A stretch of 64,000 bases of DNA from Amia ocellicauda (GCF_036373705.1 NW_027102662.1:186001-250000), one strand, 5' to 3'; counted from the stretch's first letter, positions 19,817-31,085 are shown. Translations and numbers: made by a program. The notes: a model not told the origin generated them from the letters alone.

Positions 19817-20664
19817 TTAGTTCAGGTCAGAGTCTGAATCAGTGGCGTAGATGTCGAATTCTTCGTCGCTGCCCCCAGCTTTAACTTCTTTACGGAAGAA
19901 ATAAGCTTTTAGCTTGCCAGCGGTTTTTCTACTCGACTCATCCAGGTCATTGAGCAGCTGCGCAAGTTTCTCTATTATAAACGGCTCCTTTTTCAGCTCC
20001 AGCAAAATCTCATCTATGATTTTCTGGACTTGTCCCGCAGTGACATGTATGTGGGAGTAAGACAGCGCCTTGATTAGTGCCGGTTTCAGCCACGGTTTGT
20101 TCAGTCTTCTGTAAAACACGTTGAAATAGAACAGGAAATAGTAACGGTCTGGTTCAAACAAACAACTGTGTCTCAACTGACTGGGGTGATTCACTTCACA
20201 CCCCCGACAGACTTCTTTCAGAGCTCGGTCGATGAGAGCACTCAGAATATACACCAGGGTGCTTTTAACCACTCTGCTTACTTGGTCACATACCCCGGGC
20301 ATAAATCCTGCGTCTTCATCACCCCCCGGGACAGTCCGATGCTCATTGGGTCGCCTGGTGGTTTGTGGGGTGTTTCAACATCAATTGGACTGACCCCCTC
20401 CTGAGACGCACAGACGGTAGACAGTTCGGCAAAATCGAGGCCCTCCATGAGCTCCAGAGGCTGGGGATCCCCGAGACTCATTTGGACATCCATCGCACCG
20501 CATGTTGTTTCGTAATGAGGGACCGGGGTCTGAGGTCTCGGAGAGTAACCGCAGTCAGAGGGTTCCGGAGTGTATACAAAATCTGGGGAATAGAACCAGG
20601 GGTGATCCCGGGTTTGAAGAGGCCTGTAGAGCCTGTCGACATCCGCAGCTTTCGGGTAAGACAT
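19817..20664 (-). pseudogene. 282-residue Cys/His gene, copy A (frameshift)
   Basis: One base is missing in a C-run near 20322, splitting the gene into an N-terminal Pro-rich half and a C-terminal half that still holds the Cys/His cluster and acidic tail. An extra in-frame ATG two codons upstream (20670) exists only here. Confidence 0.82.
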
Positions 20665-20742
20665 TCTCATTAATTTTAAACCATGAATGAATTGTTGCGC
20701 CTTTTATCCTATCTCTTCACTACGTCACGACACACCGCCCTC

Positions 20743-21453
20743 TTAGAATAGAGTAGCCCCTGAGCCGTCAGACCCCCCTCCAAAACCCCACACGTCATCT
20801 GTTTTATCATCGTCGTCGTCATTCAAGGGGGATATATAATCCATAATCCAGCATATTCTCCTTCTAACCAAATCCAGTTGCGAACATTTGGTCAAGATGT
20901 CAAAACCATCATTTATACAGTTTATGACCTCTTTCAAGAACGGCCAGTCCACGGCGTCAAACATAATTTCAGTAACCTGTTTTTCTGGATCCTCCACACC
21001 CCCTTCAATAGGGTTTGTAATCAGGGTACTGCTAAACAAAACCTTACGATCTGTAGTTAGAGATAGACTCTTCACCACTCTACCGTAGTTCTGCAAGCTT
21101 TCCCATTCACACCTTTCAAAACCCTGAGTCGGAGACTCCATTTCGCATTCTTTTGGTCCCTCTTGCAAGCCTTCTAGAGTCTTATCCACAAGCCCCAGAT
21201 CTCTCCAGGCCATCACCTTCAACCAGTCCTCATAAGAGTATTCAATTACCGTCTCAAAAGGTTCCAACGTACCCTCCTTCTCTCCCAAAGCAAAAAGCTC
21301 CACTCCAACATAGCTGGGATCCCTTTTAAAGCGGTAACCCCGTCGAGCCCCCCAGAACAACACCCAGGAGCGTTCAATCTTCAAATTGGTGAGTACAGGA
21401 ACCCTTGCCTGGGATTGTTTCTTGCGGGGTTTCATGTTGATGTCGCTGGACAT
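20743..21453 (-). CDS. 236-residue terminal protein of unknown function (copy A, intact)
   Basis: First gene inside the right terminus, read leftward. It starts MSSDINMKPRKKQSQARVP (basic), continues with an aromatic-rich region (WVLFWGARRGYRF), a Glu-rich middle, and a hydrophobic helical stretch (FLKEVINCINDGFDIL). It ends in a run of Asp followed by Gly/Ser and a terminal Leu-Phe. No signal peptide or membrane segment is visible. I do not recognise the family; position next to the promoter-bearing terminal repeat suggests an early protein. It is open in A and C (53347-54057), internally deleted in 0 and D, and fused to host DNA in B. Confidence 0.6.
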   Translation of the reverse strand: MSSDINMKPRKKQSQARVPVLTNLKIERSWVLFWGARRGYRFKRDPSYVGVELFALGEKEGTLEPFETVIEYSYEDWLKVMAWRDLGLVDKTLEGLQEGPKECEMESPTQGFERCEWESLQNYGRVVKSLSLTTDRKVLFSSTLITNPIEGGVEDPEKQVTEIMFDAVDWPFLKEVINCINDGFDILTKCSQLDLVRRRICWIMDYISPLNDDDDDKTDDVWGFGGGSDGSGATLF

Positions 21454-21519
21454 GTTGAAGAAGCGGGATGTTTCAGATGCTGAGAATTAAAGAGGTATTG
21501 CCTAAAAGCAGCGCGGGTT

Positions 21520-21528
21520 CTTAAATAG
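21520..21528 (-). promoter_or_regulatory. TATA-like promoter of the rightmost gene, copy A
   Basis: CTATTTAAG on the minus strand about 67 nt upstream of the ATG at 21453 and 44 nt inside the terminal repeat. Confidence 0.45.
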
Positions 21529-21571
21529 AGAGGAGAGTTTCGGGGCGTTGCCTTCAGAGGGGTGGGGGTAT

Positions 21572-21756
21572 TTATGGGTGGCCTTGTTGTTCAGGGTTTT
21601 ATGGGTGTACACTTTCTGACGGATATGACGTAGGAATAATTAAGGAAATAACTCTACCTAAAATCACGCCCCCCAATTATGACGTAGGAATATTAATAAG
21701 CTTAGGGCATACGTCATAACAAAATAGGCCGCGCCCAAAAAACCCTACTATCTACT
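21572..21756 (-). repeat. Polinton right terminal inverted repeat, copy A
   Basis: 185 bp, inverse of 22376-22560 with about two mismatches (for example TTATTTCC against TTATATCC). Followed by CTTATG (21757-21762). Confidence 0.95.
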
Positions 21757-21762
21757 CTTATG
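21757..21762. repeat. target site duplication CTTATG (right side, copy A)
   Basis: Abuts the right terminal repeat; identical to the copy at 22370-22375 that abuts the left repeat of copy B. Confidence 0.9.
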
Positions 21763-22369
21763 TAGTTGAAGGCGCAGTATAGCTCTGATAGTCTGGTGGT
21801 GACGGAAGACCACCAGCCGTTTGAACAAGCCATTCAGCATCACCTTGTTGGGCTAAGTGCAGGCACTGTCAGAGCGCAGGGCGTCCTGCCTTTGAAAGAG
21901 TTTCCAAAGTGTCCTGATGTGCCCTTTAGCAATGCCAAACAGGTCTGTGAAAATGGCATCCTTTCGCGGCACTTCAGACGCCATCTCACAGTCTAGCCGA
22001 CCTGAAACGCCACAGCCCGTTTTACCAGCAGGCTTCAACGGTAACCGTTCGAAGCAAGAAGCGGCAGTGTCGGTTTCCGTTGCATAGCGTTATCACATAC
22101 GCCTCACATGCGAAAGGTCCCTGGTTCGAAACTGTGCGGAAACAACCCGCGGTGCACGCGTGCCAGTGCCGTGTTACCTGTCGCCATCTCTCTGCCCCAA
22201 GGCTGGCCATCGTTTTCTCTTCATCGGAGTGGCAAGAAATCCTGACCTTGAGAACAAACGATCGCAGAAGGGTAGCTTTGCGAAGCGCTGGAACTGACAC
22301 TTTTAAAATCGATACATGTTGTTGCTGTTACAATACGACCGTAGCAGGATCGGCGACATTGCTGTTACT
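21763..22369 (+). repeat. tRNA-Val array 2: one hybrid unit between copies A and B
   Basis: A single spacer plus tRNA. The part before the tRNA matches AAC-type units (hairpin, TTTAGCAATGCCAAACAGG, CGCGGCACTTCAGACGCC). The tRNA body and everything after it match CAC-type units (AACAACCCGCGGTGCACGCG). The unit looks like the product of an exchange within or near the tRNA gene that removed the units between. It has no microsatellite. Confidence 0.75.
22073..22144 (+). pseudogene. tRNA-Val(CAC) pseudogene at the hybrid unit
   Basis: 72 nt. The D arm is short and altered (TTGCATAGCGTTATC), the anticodon stem is changed (ATACGCCTCACATGCGAA) and the T stem has a mismatch (CCTGG facing CTGTG). Anticodon CAC is still readable. 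Probably inactive. Confidence 0.8.
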
Positions 22370-22375
22370 CTTATG
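22370..22375. repeat. target site duplication CTTATG (left side, copy B)
   Basis: ...GCTGTTACTCTTATG meets AGTAGATAGTAGGG. In the uninterrupted array the same bases continue TAGTTGAAGG (for example at 5214-5219). Confidence 0.92.
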
Positions 22376-22560
22376 AGTAGATAGTAGGGTTTTTTGGGCG
22401 CGGCCTATTTTGTTATGACGTATGCCCTAAGCTTATTAATATTCCTACGTCATAATTGGGGGGCGTGATTTTAGGTAGAGTTATATCCTTAATTATTCCT
22501 ACGTCATATCCGTCAGAAAGTGTACACCCATAAAACCCTGAACAACAAGGCCGCCCATAA
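22376..22560 (+). repeat. Polinton left terminal inverted repeat, copy B
   Basis: 185 bp starting AGTAGATAGTAGGG. It contains TGACGTA at 22416-22422 and TACGTCA at 22446-22452 and 22500-22506, plus GC-rich boxes (GGGCGCGGCC, GGGGGGCGTG). It is the inverse of the four right repeats. Confidence 0.95.
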
Positions 22561-23825
22561 CCTGTTGTTCTTGTTGTTCTTGTTGGTCAACTGTAGAGTG
22601 TGAATGGGTCGGCTCTTCCTGTAGTGGTTGGGGGTCTTTTTTAAATATACATGTAATGGTTTAGTAAATCTAAACCGTTATAAGATCAACAAGTTCTGTT
22701 GTCTGTAATGGTCCCAGGTCTTAACAATGCCAGTTTTGAATAGTGCGTTTATCATATTCACACTGTCTCTGTCTGTCTCTCTCTCTCTCTCGCCCAATCA
22801 TTTTATAAGATCAACAAGTTCTGTTGTCTGTTATGATCCCAGGTCCTAACAATGCCTGTTTTGCATAGGGTTCTTATGTTATCCACACTGTATCTGGCTC
22901 TGTCTCTCCCCTCAAATTTAATTAAAAATAAAATTAAAAAAGAGGGTGTGTGTGTGGGTGTTTGTGTGTATAGGTTAATTGTTTTTGTAAAACAAAAACA
23001 AAAAAAGCTGTGGTTAAATTTTATCTCTCACATAATGTGTTCAGTCGTTTTACTTAAATACATTCTAGGGTCTTAAAGCTCATAAGAGTTAGACTTAAGA
23101 TAAGGATATGCTTTTAAGGTATTTTAGCAGTCTCAATCCCTGATGATAAGGAATCGTTTAAAAAATAAAAACAACTGATCACTCAATGCTAAATAGATCA
23201 CAACACTCAAGGCTAAATCACTCACACCATGGGGGGCGGGGGTGGGCTCAGACAACAGTACGTATGGCGTGTGGTATCAAAACATTCAGAATACTTTTAA
23301 CCTATATAATTTATAAGCTTTGTAAAATAAACCCAAATATCTCTTTTGCGGGGATAAACGCTGTTCTGAGTAGTTTGTGACTTGTTTAATACCAAACAAA
23401 GCATCGCTATAAAAAAAAAAAAAAAAAATCACTGTAAAAGCGCTAGTTATTTTAGATCTTTATAGTTATTTTCTTGGCTCAGGTTGTTTTTTAGCGCTTA
23501 TAAAGGCCTGAAATATTCTTAGTGGTTGTTGACTATAGGTCTTGATGCTTAAAAATGTTTTTTGAGAGACCAAAAGGTTCTAATAAAAGTTTAGAGTAGA
23601 GAGGAGAGAGATCGTCTCCATCTTGGTTTCTATTTGAAATTTGATGCAGTGTCATTTTATTGGTTGGTTTTGATATGTTAATTGGTAACAGGGCGGCACA
23701 AAGGCCAGACCAGAACAATGCCTTACAAGCAGATCCGGCATGTGGCCATCAGTATAAGTATGAAGGTCTGGTCTTCAGCTTGACAGACTCACACTGACCT
23801 TTCGATTTAAAACTAAAGATCAACA
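22561..23825 (+). other. non-coding left subterminal region, copy B
   Basis: No gene seen. It holds an imperfect tandem duplication of about 125 bp (22678-22801 and 22803-22925, each starting TTATAAGATCAACAAGTTC), a CT-repeat (22763-22791), a GT-rich stretch near 22945, a poly-A run near 23411, and the TATA box of the spliced gene at 23753. The first 690 bases are unique to this copy because A and C are deleted up to about 23250. Confidence 0.7.
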
Positions 23826-25836
23826 ATGTCCGGAAACAACATCAGCGACTTCGATTTAAACGAGTTTTTAGGCAAGTCTTCAGATTATTTTCATTGACTC
23901 AGAGCGTCATCTGTTTTAAGTTCTGTAAAATTATTTTTCAGCCAGTCAACAGGAGTTAATTCCCAACGCTGAGGAGATCATCTGGAACAACGACGGTAAG
24001 ATTTTTGTGTTTGCGCTCATGGGTTCTTATGTATGGGTGTGTGTGGTTTTGAAGCGGCTCATTAGAGTTATGAAAACGTTTTAATATATATTAATGCCGG
24101 TCTCTTTAATTACACAGAAACTATCGAAAGGCCTGTGATTAATGTCTCCGAGGATCGACCAAGAGAAGTGGTTGTCCCTAGACAGGCTGTCTGCCGACCG
24201 GGTAAGAACTAAACCCCTGTTTGTTTGTATAACGTTTCTGTAAGATGTTTGAGTCCAGTTTTGTTAATTTTAAAAAATTATCCTGTCTAGCAGTATTAAG
24301 AAACGTGGTTCGAGACAACGAAAGGCCTTCCACATCGAGGGCTTGTTTCGTTTTACCTTCGAGAACCGTAACCTTTCAAGAATCTGAAAGGCCGTCAGCC
24401 CCGGTATCTGATAGCTGTGAGTATATATCTGCAGCCTGTAAGAGGTTAAAGCTTTTTATAAAGCGGTGTGGTTAAAGGTTAAACATGTCTCTTACATTCA
24501 CAGCGGTGCAAAAAGCTAAACCAGCCGAAAAACATAAGAAACGATTATTCTGTGGAGGTAAGTAAGATCTTTCAAACTTTAATGTTTTTAAAAGGGCTTT
24601 GTTTTGCCCGTTGGGGGCTAATATTTAAGCGATGGGTGACCGTTTCCTGTAGGGCGGGGGGTTCTGGGAAAGATCTTTAGAAGTCCGGACAGGTCTAGGC
24701 TTGTTTCTGGGGAACGTGTTTAGAAATGACCGATTGCCGTACCGTCTGGTTAGGAAGTAAAGCCGTCCGAAAGGGTTTAGTAAGTTGTTTGGCTTATCTC
24801 CCGCTATTATACTTCTGTTTTAAAGTGGTTGTAGGAAAAGGCTTGAAGGTGTTCATTGTATTTAATATTTAAACAGATCGTGAAAACGTTTGTGAAACAG
24901 GAAGTCCCGGGATCAGGAAGCGTTAACACTTGGAAGGTTCGTTTAAAAATGAAATGTTGTTGTGTGTGTGTGTGTTTTATTAACAATATTTCAGTTTTTA
25001 AAGAAACATTTAAGAAACAGTTTATTTACAGCGGCTTCTCTGTTTTACATTTATTATCAAGTCCTAATAAATATATTGTCTGTAAATAATAAGGCGTTGT
25101 AGTGAATGTCTAAGGCTATTTTCAAAGGTCTAAAAAAGCTAAAGGTTTTGAATGTCCTGGACATGTTGTTTTAAGTTTGATTTCTGTCGCCGTTTAAAGA
25201 TGTAAATGTAATGTATATTTTTATTCTTCCCAAGACTCTTGGGATAGTCATTCTGTGGATGAGCTATTGAGGACAATTACCCCGTCTAAGTGGGATCAAA
25301 CATCTTCCCCGGTGAGATCACCGAGAGGATCCCCCACGGTGGTCTTGGAGACACCCCAACATCTACTCAGGCCACAGCCTTCTGGGGGTAATTCAACACC
25401 CCAGATTCAGCCCGCCGCATTGTCGGGCGGAACAAATACAGGCATCCAACAACCTCAGGGGTCGCCGTCAGTCAGGGCTGACACACCACCCAACGACGGC
25501 CTGGTTTCAACATCGTCCCCCCAGACCCGTTTCTTGGCTACAGAAACGCGGAACAGTACCCCGCGCTTGGCCAGGGTGTAACCGCAAAGGCCTTCTTGGT
25601 CTCCGTCCATGAGTATACGCTCGCTCCCTGCCTCCTTCGACCGAGATTTACCGGAGCGACCATCCTTTGAAGCTGAGCCAGGCCACCAGCCCCCGGAGCT
25701 ACTTCCTGAAGGTCGGCATGAGTTGCTACATACTTTGTTACAAAATCAAAGACTTGTGTTAGTGGGGCAAAACCTGATGATAGAGAGCCAAAACACCCTT
25801 ATTAATCCCCTTACTAACGAATTGTACCGTATTTAA
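23826..25836 (+). pseudogene. seven-exon left-end gene, copy B (two nonsense codons)
   Basis: Exons 23826-23871, 23942-23995, 24118-24201, 24294-24416, 24504-24557, 24877-24936 and 25235-25836. Exon 1 keeps the base lost in A and C, so the frame runs through the first five introns. TAA in exon 6 (24924-24926, one base changed from A and C) and TAA in exon 7 (25579-25581) break it. The first intron is shorter than in A and C (about 30 bp less), yet donor, acceptor and phase are kept. Confidence 0.72.
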
Positions 25837-25902
25837 TGTTTTAATAGACACAAAATGCCTTACTATTGTGGGTTGTTGGAAAAATATTTTTTTTTTTAAA
25901 AA

Positions 25903-28900
25903 ATGTCCTGACTTGGTAAAAGAACTCACAAACTAAAGGATTATGAACAAGCTAGGGCCCCAAAAAGACCTTCCCGAGAGAACATCCCCGGCCCTGTTGT
26001 GAACTCCTCTGATGTCCCAATGAACCTGGAACTATTACAAATGATAAATGATTCAAATAACCCCCAATTACCACCGATAGAATGTGAATTAACAGACTTA
26101 CCGGTGAACCCCGACCTGTTACAGATGGTCAATGATCTAAATAACCACCTCCCACCGGTAGCGCTTATAGAGGTTCACCCCCTAGTTCACCCCGATTTGT
26201 TTGAAATGGTGGAGGCTTTGGAGGAGCTACCCCTACCAAATTCTGCCCCTATTATAAATGATTTGAGACAATTAGAACACAGGATGGCGGCAGAAGCAGC
26301 CATCACTATAGAGGAGGGTATTGACATTAACCGGTTGGATATCTTTGAAGGACTTTTACAGGCTTTAAATGAGCCTACTCAAAAAGGGGGTTTTGTAGAT
26401 GTCAGCAGTGGGGGTGTTCGGAATGTGGAGGGTTCTGAGACTGATAAGGCTGTGGAGGACATGCTCTGTGAGAATGTAGGGGGTGAAGGCTTTGTTCAAA
26501 ATGATGATGTGTCCAAGAGTACCTGTGATCCCGTGATTATAGATAGACCGGCCTATAACAATTTTGAAATGATTCAGCGTTTTAATTTTGCAGAACTTTT
26601 AAATTGTGACAATTATGCAGAAATATTTGTCAACATACACGAGGCCTTGCAGAAAATGCTTGAACAGGTTGCTGAAAGGGTCAGACCTCGAGATGTTGTA
26701 CAGTTAGAACTCAGAGGGGATGATTTGTTTAGCAACCTATCTGTAATGCTGAGTGGAGATAATTTAGACGTCTGGCTAAAATCGAAGCGTTATTGCAAAG
26801 TAACGCAGCCATCATAGCTGATGAAAGTCTGTCTCTGGTAATGAATGTGGTTCGTAACCCTGAGGGTGGGGCGCTTAGAAGACTGTCGAAATGCTTGAAG
26901 AACGACATAATTAGGACCAAGCTCAGGCAATTAGTGGTGAGTTCCAGTGGGGACAATAAGCTCTGTTTTGCTTACAGTTTAATAAAACTACTCACCCCCG
27001 ACATGCCTGAACCCCAAGCTCTGCAAGAGGCTTTAATGCTTCATCAGAGGGCCGGCTTAAACTCTCAACAGATGGTTGCCTTTTCAGACATCACCAAGTT
27101 TGAGGAGTTGTTGTCTTTAAAAATTGTTGTGTGGTACCGTTGTGAGGTAAAGGAAGTATTTGTGAAATTTCAGACACATCCTGAAACCCATACACAGACA
27201 CTGTTTCTCTTCCTAAGTGATAGTCATTACTTTGGAATAAAGAGTTTGACGGCTTTTTTGGGTTGTTCGTATGTTTGTCATTGTTGTTATAAGGCCTTCA
27301 ATGATAAGCTTAAGCACCGCTGTGACGGTTACTGTAACGTCTGATTCAATCCGCAATGTTGTAAGGGTTTGGCCCCTACCATCCGATGAAAAGATTGCTT
27401 AAGGATTTGTCTCTCTGCGTTCTGTTTTTCCGAGCATAAGGTACAGAGGGCCGCTTCTGAGGGGGTTAAAAAACTGAGTTATTGTGATCAAACTAAATAT
27501 TGCCCGCAGTGTTGCCTCCAGTACCGTTTTCATGAGGTTAAACCACACAAATGTCTGGAGCCGAGATGCAGGATCTGTAATGCTGATTTAACCCCGGGGT
27601 CCGAACACCAGTGCTTTATTCAGCCGGTTAAAAAGGAGCCGCCGCACAATTATAATTAATTATATACACTGTATTGACATGTTGGATCGTGAGTGGTCAG
27701 CTAGCGGTGAGAGTTGTGTCAGGGATTTCTTTACGCGGTATCGCGGTCCAAAATACCTCAATTACACATTTATTGCCCACAATGCTAAGGGTTATGATTC
27801 TTACATTTTGATGAAGTATCTGGTGGAAAATGGGGTGACCCCAAAAATAATAGCTCAGGGTAGCAAGATCATGTGTTTCACCGACGAAGCTTTCAACTAA
27901 CGTTACATAGACTCGTTAAATTTCCTCCCCATGAAATTGAGCGCTTTGCCTAAGGCTCTGGGTTTTGAGGCTCAGAAGAAAGGTTGGTTCTGCCATTTTT
28001 TTAATACTAAGGACACTCAAAATTATCGAGGGTCCTACCCGCCCGCCTCTTATTATGGGGTTGTTACTATGATGTCTCATGAGAGGGAGGAATTCTTTAA
28101 ATGGTACAATACGGTTAAGGGAGGTGTTTTTGATTTCCGAGAAGAGATGGCCGCTTATTGTAAAAATGATGTGGTGATCCTTAAAGAAGCCTGTGTGCGT
28201 TTCTGCGCCGAGGTTATCAACACATCGGGTCTCGACCCTTTGCAAAGTGTGACCATAGCGTCTCTCTGCATGAAAATGTATCGGTCCAATTTCTTGCAGA
28301 AAAACACTATAGCGGTCACCACTTCTGACAACTATCGTGCTAGACAAAAGAACTTTTCGACTGTCTCCATACAGTGGCTGGAATACCTGAGTGCCCGGGA
28401 TAACATCTTCATCAGACATGCTTTAAATCAAGGGGAAGTCAAAAGCCTTACTACTTAGACGGTTTTAGCGACGTGTTCGGGCGGCGTACCGCTTATGAGT
28501 TTGCTGGTTGTATTTACCATGGCTGTCCTCAGTGCTTCGACCCAAACACCTTTAACCCCGTAACACAAAAACTCTGCGGTGATATGTACTATGATTTCCA
28601 GGAACGAATTGAAACTTTAAAAAACACCTATGGTTTGAACGTGCTGGTGATTTGGGAACACGAGTGGACGACCCTGAAGCAACAGGATGCGGGGGTACAA
28701 CGGTTTATGGAAACCTTGGACTTTCCTGAACGTCTAGAGCCCCGGGATGCGTTATTTGGGGGTCGTACCAACGCCCTCTGTTTACATTATGAGGTAAAGG
28801 AGGGTGAGAGAGTAGATTACTATGATTTCACCAGTCTGTACCCTTATGTCAACAAGACCAAAATGTACCCGGTGGGGCGTCCAACCATTGTTTATCGTGA

Positions 28901-30080
28901 CTTTCTCGAAATCGGACATTACTTTGGTTTGATCAAAGTCACCATGTACCCTCCTCGCGAGCTGTTCTTACACGTGTTGCCTTACAGTTGTTCGGGAAAA
29001 TTGATGTTCCCTCTGTGTAGAACGTGTGTGGAAACTGAAAATCAAACTACCTCTTGTCTGCACAGTGATGAAGAGAGAGCGCTGACGGGTGTCTGGTGTA
29101 GCATTGAGCTTGACAAGGCGGTGGAGAAAGGTTACAGAGTCGGTAAGGTGTATGAGGTTTGGCATTTTTCTGAAAAACCTGATACTCTTTTTGCTGATTA
29201 CATTATGACCCATCTGAAAGGGAAACAGGAGGCATCGGGCTATCCCTCATGGTGTGTTGACTCCGCGGCCAAAGAGCGATATGTTCAGCAATATTTTGAA
29301 AAGGAAGGGATCCGTCTAGAGCTGGGGAACATAACTGTAAACCCCGCCAAGAGACAAATGTCCAAACTGATTTTAAACAGTCTGTGGGGTAAGTTTGGGG
29401 AAAGAAATTACCGTCTAAACACAACCTTGATTAAAACCCCTAAACAGTTTATAGAATTTATGTTTACCAAACAACATGCAGTATCACACTTTCAATTCTT
29501 AAATGACCACGTGGCACAGGTCCAGTGGAGGGCCCCTAAAGATTTCCCCACCAAACAGGGGAACGTTAATGTTTTCATAGCGGTTTTTACCACGGCTTAC
29601 GCCCGGCTTGAACTGTACAACTTAATGGATCAGTTGCAGGAACGCACGCTCTATCAAGATACTGACTCTGTAATCTTTGTCACCAGGCCAGGGGATTGGG
29701 TCCCTCCCCTCGGGGACTACCTTGGGGAGTTAACGAGTGAACTAGATCCTCAGGACCACATAGTGGAGTTTGTTTCAGGGGGTCCTAAGACTTACGCATA
29801 CAGAACGGCTGCGGGTAAGACCTGTATGAAAGTTAAGGGTTTCACTCTGAACCACTGTAACATCAAGCTCATTAACATCAAGTCTCTGACGACCCTGGTA
29901 GAAAGTTTTTTAACCGAGAAAGACGCGCCTCCTCGTGAGATTATTACAGCCGGAAATCAGATCTATCGCAATAAAAAGGGGTACACGTTGTAAAATAGAT
30001 CACTAAACAAATGGTTCAGGGTGGTGTACAATAAAAGAGTGTTGAAGACTGATTATACCACTCTGCCTTATGGATATTAG
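25903..30080 (+). pseudogene. polB: protein-primed DNA polymerase B, copy B
   Basis: Same architecture as copy A, with the shared breaks (early TGA near 25909, frameshift near 26780, TGA at 27342, TAA at 27898). Private lesions: about 50 nt lost at 27650, removing exonuclease motif I; 4 nt lost near 28445; TAA at 29991 near the end. Exonuclease motif III and the region lost in A are intact here. Motif C reads QDTDS rather than HDTDS. The longest open part is 28473-29993, 506 codons. Confidence 0.9.
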
Positions 30081-30741
30081 CGGTGGTTTTGATAACAGAC
30101 TTCAACACCCTTTCTCCTGTATTATAGCCGGTCCCTCCAATTCGGGGAAGAGCTATCTTATAAAGAACATCATAGAAGATGTGGACGCAACCGTGTCCCA
30201 AGCTCTTGACAACATAGTGTGGTGTTACTCTTGCTGGCAACCTCTCTACGATGATTTGGCTTCGAAAAAAAATAATCTGAAATTTGTGCAAGGTCTCCCC
30301 GCCTCGTTGTGTGACGATGACTTGTTCCCGCCCGGTCAAACTAATCTAGTGATCCTTGATGACCTGATGGAGCAGGCCGGTGACAACAGTGAAGTGGAAA
30401 AAGCTTTCACAAAGTACACTCATCATAGGAATTTAAGTATTATTTATTTAGTTCAAAATCTATTTTTTCAAGGTAAAAAAAGCCGCACTATTAATTTAAA
30501 TGCCAATGATATAATTCTTTTTAAAAACCCCAGAGATAAACTACAGGTCACCGTCGTGGCTCATCAAATGTACCCTAACCAGACCAAGTTCTTTTTGGAG
30601 GCATTTGAGGATGCCACCAAAAAACCCTACGGGTACTTGATTGCGGACTTAAAAGCACAAACCCCAGAAGACTTTCGCCTCAGAACAGGTTTGTGCCCGC
30701 CCGATTGGCCGGCAGTGTATGTGCTAAAGAAAAGGAAATAA
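30070..30741 (+). CDS. A32/FtsK-type DNA-packaging ATPase (copy B, intact)
   Basis: 223 residues with the same Walker A (GPSNSGKS) and Walker B as copy A. It differs at three sites, including Asn-Asp for Asn-Tyr and Val-Ala-His for Leu-Ala-Arg in the last third. It overlaps the polB terminal codons. Confidence 0.92.
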   Translation: MDISGGFDNRLQHPFSCIIAGPSNSGKSYLIKNIIEDVDATVSQALDNIVWCYSCWQPLYDDLASKKNNLKFVQGLPASLCDDDLFPPGQTNLVILDDLMEQAGDNSEVEKAFTKYTHHRNLSIIYLVQNLFFQGKKSRTINLNANDIILFKNPRDKLQVTVVAHQMYPNQTKFFLEAFEDATKKPYGYLIADLKAQTPEDFRLRTGLCPPDWPAVYVLKKRK

Positions 30742-30747
30742 ATAAGA

Positions 30748-31083
30748 ATGTCTGTTCGGATTAAAAGAAATCTGCCGCTTTTGCAAATGTTATTTGAGGG
30801 GAGCCCGCGCCATAGGAAAGCTGTGCTGGCAGGGGCCCCCTCGGATTTGATCGAGACCCTGTGTGAAATAGCTTTTAACATCTTACGCGGTAATATACCC
30901 CTAACCCCTTCTCAACATTCTAAACTCAAAAAACAAAAAGCGGTTATCAAGATCATCGCTAATAAGAAGTATTCTATTAAAAGAAAAAGAAAGAAGATTA
31001 ATCAAACCGGGGGTTTTATAGGACCGCTGTTGAGCATAGCCGTGCCTTTCCTAACCAGTCTTCTAGCTTCCAGAGTGGGTTAA
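30748..31083 (+). CDS. pX-like basic/hydrophobic virion protein (copy B)
   Basis: 111 residues, identical in protein sequence to copy A as far as I can compare. Basic KRKRKK cluster followed by a hydrophobic C-terminus. Confidence 0.6.
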   Translation: MSVRIKRNLPLLQMLFEGSPRHRKAVLAGAPSDLIETLCEIAFNILRGNIPLTPSQHSKLKKQKAVIKIIANKKYSIKRKRKKINQTGGFIGPLLSIAVPFLTSLLASRVG

Positions 31084-31085
31084 TA

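Larger units (their letters stand above)
6231..21756. mobile_element. Polinton/Maverick copy A (left end missing)
   Basis: Carries the whole gene set but has lost the left 185-bp terminal repeat and about 690 bp inside it. The tRNA spacer joins Polinton sequence directly at about 6229-6232, with a 2-3 base overlap. Copy C has the identical left junction at about 41780, so the deletion predates the A/C duplication. The right terminal repeat and target duplication are intact. Sequence from 6231 to 6803 is non-coding and AT-rich, with a long poly-A run near 6391 and a TATA box at 6731. Confidence 0.95.
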
